NCBI GenBank assembly: GCA_022453515.1
Contig: JAJNNY010000066.1
Span: 124,001 to 188,000, forward strand
Length of the DNA stretch: 64,000 bases
Reading direction: 5' to 3'
Origin: Astrocystis sublimbata
Taxonomy: Eukaryota; Ascomycota; Sordariomycetes; Xylariales; Xylariaceae
The position numbers were made by a program, and so were the translations under genes. A model generated the notes under the pieces. It saw only the letters and a program-made list of their open reading frames with translations. It ran no database searches and had not been told where the DNA came from. Positions 56,837-64,000 of the stretch are shown here, piece after piece. How positions within the stretch are numbered: the first letter of the stretch is position 1; each line of letters opens with the position of its first letter.

Positions 56837-59800
56837 TTTAAGGCCTGCGTGATAGGCCTATCTCGCTCTCCGGGGGCGAGAGGCCAGGCGTTGGTGGGCG
56901 TTGGTCGCGTGCGCTCTAGCGGCCCTAGGCACTTACTTAGGGCCCCGGGGAGGAGTGGAGGGGTGTCTGCGATGGCGGGGTGCTGCTACCTACGGTGGCC
57001 AGCACGGGCTGCAGTGGTCGACGTAGGGGTGGCCGACCCAACTATCACCTCCAGATCTAGGTACCTACCTAGGTACCCTTCGAAGGGATGTCTGTGGCTG
57101 CAGGCCCAAGGTTGTCCGACCACGACCCGGGATCACGTATACGGGTAATTGGCACCCGATGGGCAGCCAAGTCCAAGTACCTAGGGGCCTAGGTAAGGGA
57201 GGTGAGGGAGGTGAGGGCGATCCCGAGATGCGAGACGGGATGTATCGCCAGCGGATGCGACCTGAACCAAGCCAGGAAAAAGGTATCGGTTGATCAAATG
57301 TTGAACTCGGAACTTGCAAATCTACCCCCAAGGTAGACAGACCGATCGTATCAAGATCCGTATAAGAACCAAAGCGTGTGCTTCCGTATCAACGCACTTT
57401 TTCTTTCTTTCGTCCCTCCCTCTCTTTCCAGGCTAGACAGCACGGTCGAACCGAATATGCCAGAAGGCTAGCCAAAGCACCACTATATGGAACCACGCAT
57501 CGCCCGTCGAGACCTGCCGAGATATGCTATTACCGCAATCTTGATAGTTCGTTCGGTTGGCTCACAGACGAGTCATGAGACGGGACTGCAGAAGTGGTCT
57601 GGATGGCCGGCTGGCGGTATGAAATGTTACGAGGCGGCAATCGGCGAGCTCGAGACGGGAATGCAGTAAGTAGATCTAGGGCTAGCTGGAGTCGAGCGTA
57701 TACACACGTACATACATACACGAGCACGAGCCGTTTTGTTTGTTGCAAAACGAAGTGGGAAAAAGAAAGACGGTTGCCAGGAAGAACGAGAACCACCAGT
57801 TCCTCAAAAAACGTCAGCGAAGAAACAGACTGGCTCGACTGGCATGGCATGATAATATAGTTCTCTACTACTTAATTAGATACCGGGTTGCCAGGATGGA
57901 TCTGTCATCTGCCGTACACTACTACAACTTGGACTAAATAATAACGAGCAAGGGCAGAACAAGGGGTGCCAAATCCACCGTGGCTCAGAGGCGAGAGGGT
58001 GTAAGCCCATGATGATCCTCCCCATCAGGATGGTTGGACCAGGGCTGGGGATGCCGCCTTTTCAAGCAACCTTGATGCTGTCCATCGCGTCAACAAGGGA
58101 CGACCCTATCACCCTATATGCCCATCTAGATCGCGCAGTAGATCCCTTAGCAGGCCGGACAGTCAACACAGTCGCCTCGTTCCTCATTGGACACGGGCGA
58201 GATGGGCAAGTAGCGGCAACCACCATTTTAGCGGTCTAGGTAGCTTGCCTGGTTGCCACTTTTATGTAGGTCGGCAGGCGAGCAGGTAGGTAGGTCTGTA
58301 TATACGAGTACGATTGTGCTGCTTCAAATGGTCCTGAAATGGTCATCTCCGGCCCCAAGATTCCATTCCAACCGCGTTGCCAGCTCGCCAATGTCCTTTG
58401 CCTCAGTAGCATTCATTGTATAATTCCAAAGGATATCTCCCAACCTGCTGCTGGTGCAAGTACTTAGGTAGATAGTCGGACTCTTATTGAGACGTCCTAC
58501 GCGCTGCCGCCGGCATTAGAAGTGGTACATAGTAAAACCACAACATTTCCGTGATCCCTCGTCCTGGAGGGTCGAGCCCTGTCGACCAGCTTCTTGCTTT
58601 TAGTACACAAAGTTGAAACTGTGCTGTCCAAACTCATCATCTACCTATGCATCAGTTGTGCTTCGTGTGTGTCTGGTGGCTTTCTGGCCGGTCTGCTACA
58701 ACTCGCGAGTGATGATGTATTGAACAAAGGTTGAAATGGCTTCTGACTACGGTGACTTGGTAGTACCCACCGGTGGATCGACGCATAATTTTAAACTTAG
58801 ATTTCCTAGTAAGTTTAGGTCATTGCACCCAAGCTCGAACACACGAGTCCCGCCCCAAGTGACAAGCTAACGGCGTTGGTTTCAGTGGACATCGGTTTCG
58901 ACCTCGATGATTGTAGCCACGATTTTTGCCACGGTGATGGTTCGTTCTATGTGAAACATGACCGAACCTTATAGTATTGAGCGCAAAGTAGTCAGCCTGC
59001 ACCTAGACGTGCCGAGACGTGCTGAGATTGTGCTGAGATCCGACGGCTATGCCCTCTGGCCGTGTTTAAACTGAAATAGGGAAGCTTCTAGATGTCGTCC
59101 CAGCCATCCCTGATGCTTGCGTGCCAGTAATCCATTAGGTATTCTGTAGTAACCTAGGCCAACACCTCGACACCTACCGGCATGATATTTCCCTGTCATA
59201 AGCAGCCTGTCGAGCCTGTTAGGCTGGCAGCCGAGCAGGTAAGGATTGGTTTGCATTGCAGTGGAGGAGGGTGGAACGTGATCGGGGTTGGCGGCCATAG
59301 TAAAATTGTAGAAGTGAGAATAATTACTAAGACGCTGCTCACTGCAACTACATATGTCACATAGCATGTTGTTTGTCCGTTTCTGACCTGGCGCCCTGTT
59401 TTAATTGGGAGGGTGCCGTGTCGATCACCAGCTCGGACGGTTGTCATGGCTCCAAATGGCCGAGTGCACTCAAGTCTCGGAGCGGGGAGTGTAGAGATGG
59501 GATCTTCTTACAACAACCGCATTGGCATTCGATAAGCGAACAAGAGCAGCCCCCTGTCCGCATGAAAACACCCTACTCGTACAACGAACTTGCGAAAATG
59601 ACGCCAAGGTGCCTATTAGCAAAGACAGGCATGAGGGCAGGAAGGCAGAGGAAGAGGAATGCATGCTCTATCAACGAACTGGCGAGCTGGGTGACTGGCG
59701 ACTGGGTGACTGGGTGGGACTAGCGCGGCACTGCTGCGGCTACGGCTACCTTCGCATCATTCCACCAAAGCAGGCAATTTTTAGAACAGCCTGGGCATTT

Positions 59801-60858
59801 CCAGGGTAGAACCTGGGCACGCGCGGCACACTTGTGAGGTTCCCACTGTTTCAGATTTCCTGAGTGAGGCCAGATCAGCCAATCAGCAGAGATGCTGCTC
59901 CGCAAGGCCAATTCAACGGTGCCCACCCCCGGGTTTTCTTACTGTCGGTGTAACCGAAATCAAAAACCACACCTCGGGACTGTCCAACTCGAAGCAGCCT
60001 GGACACTGGACAGGTTAGCCAGGGGAAGCTAGGCTTTACTTGGTAGCACTATCTCTATGCATGACATCCGTTGCGTTGCATCTGCTCGTAAGTATGGGCA
60101 GTCCGCCGGCAATTTGGATCGCTGCCGGTTACATAGTCCCTAGGTAGGTACTTAGGTACTTACCTCTTAGGTCACGCATAGTGAATCAACCTTGAGAATG
60201 ATCCCAAGCCAAGAAAGCCATCCTTAGCATAGGCAGATATTGCATGGGAATTCGAGAAACAAGCACCCTCGGCACCCAACCTCGCCAACTACTCGTAACC
60301 TGATATGTGCACTAGCATTGCAAGGCTCAACTGGAAGCACTGCACCCCATGGTCCCAAAATAGTACACATCAAACTTGCTACCAGTATACCTACCTGTAG
60401 GTAGTCAAGGTGGTGAACATGCTTGTTGTGGTGCTCAATCTCTGAGATGGAGGCAGTGGGCGGTGTGAAATGCCTTTCTTACTTACATTTACATGCCGGT
60501 AAGGTGTGGAGAATGCACGGCACATTGAGCTTGAATGGTGAAGTGCAGGCGCAAAAGGCACTCTTTCTATTCTAGGTAGTATTTGGGGGGTGGACTCAGA
60601 ATTCATGTGTGATGAGGTGAAGCGGTGAATGGGAACCTTGGTTCTTAAGTTGTCTGTTATTGGCATCACAAGTTGGTCCTGTCCGGCAGCGGTCTTTGAC
60701 ACCTCCAGCTTACTTACCTCGCCTACCTATATAGATGCTAGAATGTGATTCAGTACCTCTAAATACATAAGGTTAGGCTCTCTTGCCGGAATGCAAGCTT
60801 CTATCAGGGAAGAGGTGGAAGTTAGGTAGCTGGTTCTACCTAGGTAAACAGGCTTAAG

Positions 60859-60886
60859 TACCTACCTACCTACCTACCTACCTACC
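60859..60886. repeat. (TACC)n tandem repeat
   Basis: About seven copies of TACC in tandem, embedded in a TACCTA/TAGGTA-rich stretch upstream of the MPP-alpha gene. Confidence 0.9.
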
Positions 60887-61113
60887 CATCTATAGGTATG
60901 TACCTAAGGTAGTTGGGTTGTGGAATAATCAGTAAAGGGCGGATGGATTTTGTTGAACATGTTGATCTCCGAGTGAGTATGGCTTAATATGGTACGTAGT
61001 AAGTACCTAGCTAAGTAAGTACAGTACAGTATGCATTATGAAATTTACGAGTAGGGAAAACTGCTGTGCACTACTACATGACCCTCAAGTTCGCTACTTA
61101 CAGTTACAGTACA

Positions 61114-61131
61114 TACCTAGGTACCTAGGTA
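61114..61131. repeat. 18-bp perfect palindrome TACCTAGGTACCTAGGTA (second copy)
   Basis: Identical to the 18-mer at 33575-33592. It lies about 230 bp upstream of the MPP-alpha start codon. Confidence 0.9.
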
Positions 61132-61363
61132 GGAAGATTCCTACCGGAGTGGTACTAAGATAAGCCACCTTATGTAAGGTGTGGGTTTTTAGCTTTGTAC
61201 ATACGGCAACGATAAGGCTGGGATCAGTGGCTATCTCGTTACGATAAGGGCGTTTCTTTGGTCGTTGTCTCTGCATCGTCGTCACCAGATTGTTAAGCTC
61301 CCTCCCTCTGCGGTTGAGATCCGAGATACAGGGAACCACGTTCGCGTGCGACTTCACCTCGTT

Positions 61364-63256
61364 ATGTTTCGCGCATACTCCTCCAAGCCCCTGGCCAGAG
61401 GCATCGCCTCGCCTGCGCTCGGAAGGCATCCCACCCGCATCATCTCCCGCCTGCCCTGCCGCCGCACCCTTGCCACCGTCAAAGTGCCCAAGACGACGCT
61501 GGCAGCCCGCGCCGCCCAAACCCCCAAGCGCCAGCCCGTCACCGTCCCAAAGGGCCAGGTAGGTAGCTAGAGTCCCCGACCCCTCTCGTATCCCGTATCT
61601 CGTATCCTCTCGCCCGCCCCTAACAGTTGCCAGGAGCCCACCGAGCTTGACCGCATCACCACCCTCCCGAATGGCGTGCGCGTTGCCTCCGAGGCCCTGC
61701 CCGGGTCCTTCTCCGGCGTCGGCGTCTACGTCGAGGCTGGCTCGCGCTTCGAAACCCCCCAGCTGAGCGGCCTGAGCCATATCATCGATCGCCTGGCCTT
61801 CAAGTCGACTACTAGCAAGACCGGCGACGAGATCCAGGAGATAGTCGAGTCTCTCGGTGGCAACATACAATGTGTCTCCTCCAGGGAGTCCATCATGTAC
61901 CAGGCCGCTACCTTCAACTCCACCGTCCCTGTTGCAACCGAGCTGCTCGCCGACACGGTCCGGAACCCCTGCATCGCCCGAGACGAGGTCGCAGCTGAGC
62001 TGGCCACCGCCGAGTACGAGATCACAGAGATATGGAAAAAGCCCGAGCTGATAATACCCGAGTTGGTACACATGGCAGCCTTCAAGGACAACACTCTCGG
62101 CAACCCCTTGCTGTGTCCCCAGCAGCGCATCTCGCAGATCGACAGGTCCGCCATCCAGACGTACCGAGATACCTTCTATCGCCCGGAGCGAACGGTTGTG
62201 GCCTTCGCTGGCGTGCCCCATGCCGAGGCTGTGCGACTGGCCACCGAGCACTTTGGTAGCATGAAGGCCACCGGACCCCCATTGCTATCAAGATCCGGCT
62301 CTGAGACATCGATCGACTCGTCCTCGTCATCATCATCAGCCGAGAGCGAGACCTCCGCCTCGTCATCGCTCTCTTCAGCCACCAGTTCGGCCCATCATTC
62401 ACCCGGCCTCTTCTCTAAACTACCCCTCTTCAAGAACCTCTCCACTTCCGCCAGCAAGAACGCCGCTCTTGCTGATTCAGTAGCTTCGTTTCCAACATTA
62501 GCAGACATTTCTGCTCCCGCCCGGTATACGGGTGGTTTCATCTCACTCCCCACTCAGCCGCCTTCGCCAAACCCTATGCAGCCTACCTTCAGTCACATTC
62601 ATTTGGCATTCGAAGGGCTACCTATAGCATCCGAGGATATATATGCCCTCGCGACACTGAACACCCTGCTAGGCGGAGGCGGTTCGTTCTCCGCCGGCGG
62701 GCCAGGCAAGGGCATGTACTCTCGACTGTACACGAATGTTCTGAATCAACACGCATGGGTGGAGAATTGCATGGCTTTCAACCACTCTTACACAGATTCC
62801 GGCCTGTTTGGCATATCTGCACTCTGTTTGCCGGGCCGTACACAGCAAATGCTGGACGTGATGTGTCAGGAGCTCCGGGCCCTTACCTTGGGCACCGGCT
62901 TCTCCGCACTTGGTGTGGTCGAGGTGCAGCGTGCCAAAAACCAACTTCGGTCGAGTTTGCTCATGAACCTCGAGAGTCGCATGGTCGAGTTGGAGGATCT
63001 TGGCCGACAAGTCCAAGTCCACGGCAGAAAAGTGCCCGTTCAGGAAATGTGCCGTAATATCGAGAAGCTCACTGTAAATGACCTCCGACGGGTCGCAAAA
63101 CAAGTTGTCGGCGGCCTCGTTCAGAATACGGAGCAGGGAAGTGGTGCGCCCACCGTCGTGCTGCAAGAAGCAGATGCGCCTCACTTCGCCGCCAAGCCGA
63201 TGACCTGGGAGGAGATCCAAGATAGAATATTTAGATGGGGGCTCGGCAAACGGTAA
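61364..63256 (+). CDS. MAS2: Mitochondrial processing peptidase alpha subunit
   Basis: Non-catalytic, substrate-recognising subunit of the matrix peptidase that removes presequences. Two exons: 61364-61558 and 61634-63256; 605 aa. The Arg/Ala/Ser-rich first exon (FRAYSSKPLARGIASPALGR and following Arg residues) is a mitochondrial presequence. The M16 fold starts after the splice with ELDRITTLPNGVRVASE. The active-site HxxEH of the beta subunit is absent (HIIDRLAF instead), as expected for alpha. The glycine-rich loop GGGGSFSAGGPGKGMYSRL (about 411-429) is the alpha hallmark. A Ser-rich insert of about 60 residues (284-345) separates the two halves. The acceptor at 61633 is the only nearby AG keeping frame. 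Confidence 0.95.
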
Positions 63257-63752
63257 ACGTCAGGTCCCACGATCACATCATAGTTGAAGGGGTCAGCAGT
63301 CTCCTACACATATACCCTACGATAGTGACACAGTGTACGAATTAAGTGGTTGGGAAATGTGGCCATAGAGGTTGCGTCTTCACATAAATATACCCACCCC
63401 GTGTACAAACATGTAATAACAGCCTTATGAGGAAACGGCATACCGTTTTTTTCATTGGACTCACCAACAAAGGCTCGAATTGATGCTGTATCACCAGCAG
63501 AAAGAAGATATCAGGCAGAGAAGAAAGAAATCAACGAAGTATACTATGCTCAAAATATTTTATTCGAACAACTAGGTTCAAATTTTATGATGCTATGATA
63601 GGACTTGATATCCATCTCTATATCCCTTTCGGTACCAACGCCATAAGGTAAACAGACCGCTAGGATGGTACAGCATTCTTATATACGATGAATGCTGCCA
63701 TCATATACCCGGAAACATTTTGTTCGTCATCCCTAGAACATGGAGAAGATCG
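63257..63752. other. Convergent 3' region MAS2 / NAD-glutamate dehydrogenase
   Basis: About 495 bp, A/T-rich, without an ORF of note. It holds the two 3' UTRs. Confidence 0.5.
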
Positions 63753-64000
63753 TTACGCCACACTTGCCATTCTCTTCGACATACTAGGGGGGGAAATGTC
63801 AGCATACGTTAAGCTACACGGTTGCAGGAGGCTAAACAGGGGAACTCACAAGTCGTAGAAGGCAAACTGGCTAGGCTGGCTGCCGAATTCGTACACGAAG
63901 CGTGATGCCAAGTAGCTTCCGAAAATGGCTCGGAGGTATGCTTCTGGGACGCGCGTCATGATGGTATCAAGACCGAGCTTCTCAAGGAGTAACTTAGGCA
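63753..64000 (-). CDS. GDH2: NAD-specific glutamate dehydrogenase, C-terminal end (partial)
   Basis: Last part of the large catabolic NAD-dependent glutamate dehydrogenase; the gene continues beyond the right window edge. Visible exons: 64000-63850 (incomplete at the window edge) and 63783-63753, joined through TT|T by a 66-bp intron (GTGAGT donor, CCCTAG acceptor). The readable C-terminus includes LLEKLGLDTIMTRVPEAY, LRAIFGSYLASRFVYEFGS and QPSQFAFYDFMSKRMASVA before TAA, which matches the end of fungal NAD-GDH as I recall it. The last exon encodes only nine amino acids. Confidence 0.85.

Larger units (their letters stand above)
56837..61363. other. 4.5 kb gene-free divergent region DMA1 / MAS2
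   Basis: No coding region is supported. All frames are short and without domains. TAGGTA/TACCTA motifs recur at 57058-57080, 57176-57196, 58255-58300, 58460-58475, 60138-60170, 60390-60405, 60718-60730, 60835-60910, 60998-61020 and 61114-61131, including a tandem TACC run at 60859-60886. The two flanking promoters lie at its ends. Confidence 0.5.

Noticed and set aside
60855..60910. Tandem TACC/TAGGTA runs considered as a CRISPR-like or telomeric array
   Set aside because: There are no unique spacers, and the unit is not a fungal telomere repeat (TTAGGG). It is a simple-sequence repeat in a eukaryotic nuclear context.
61094..62251. 385-codon open frame on the minus strand opposite MPP-alpha
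   Set aside because: It lies antisense to a well-supported gene, has a Gly/Asp/Leu-rich composition typical of a complementary-strand shadow, and shows no domain.

Overview
This window is nuclear DNA of a filamentous ascomycete (Pezizomycotina, most likely Sordariomycetes). The evidence is short GT-AG introns (50-190 bp in most genes, often GTAAGT/GTATGT donors), a two-domain GARS-AIRS purine gene with no GART domain, an Atg15 lipase with a cysteine-rich tail, a filamentous-fungal alpha-actinin, and an NAD-dependent glutamate dehydrogenase. Genes are on both strands with no operons. No rRNA, tRNA, CRISPR array, transposon or virus was recognised. Exon junctions were derived by hand from reading frame, splice signals and family conservation.

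Left third (1-25.5 kb), gene-dense: a hexanucleotide microsatellite; dephospho-CoA kinase (-) divergent from ADE5,7 (+); ATG15 (-) divergent from a GCN5-type histone acetyltransferase that looks like a diverged paralog (+); a VPS9-domain Rab5 GEF (+) convergent with alpha-actinin (-); D-2-hydroxyglutarate dehydrogenase (+); TIM8 (+); ribosomal protein L25/uL23 (-) divergent from the 25S rRNA methyltransferase BMT2 (+).

Middle (25.5-44.8 kb), gene-poor: enolase-phosphatase E1/UTR4 (-); about 7.4 kb with no recognisable gene, ending in a long pyrimidine-rich leader; a Ran1/KSP1-like protein kinase (+); an A/T-leaning stretch; a small single-pass membrane protein (+); an LCM-family O-methyltransferase (+).

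Right third (45.5-64 kb): a YBP1/YBP2-family protein (-); an APH-fold kinase interrupted by an in-frame TAA (+); CTU2/NCS2 for tRNA thiolation (+); the OAC1 mitochondrial carrier (-); an unrecognised ORF (-); a DMA1-type FHA-RING ubiquitin ligase (-); about 4.5 kb without genes; the mitochondrial processing peptidase alpha subunit (+); and the 3' end of NAD-glutamate dehydrogenase (-), which runs off the window.

The genes are mostly housekeeping: purine and CoA synthesis, methionine salvage, mitochondrial import and transport, ribosome and tRNA modification, autophagy, endocytosis, cytoskeleton. I did not find a convincing undescribed multi-gene system. The most interesting points are the interrupted APH-type gene, the diverged GCN5 paralog, the self-complementary TACCTAGGTA motif scattered through intergenic DNA, the possible 254-residue N-terminal extension on alpha-actinin, and the shared RPL25/BMT2 promoter.
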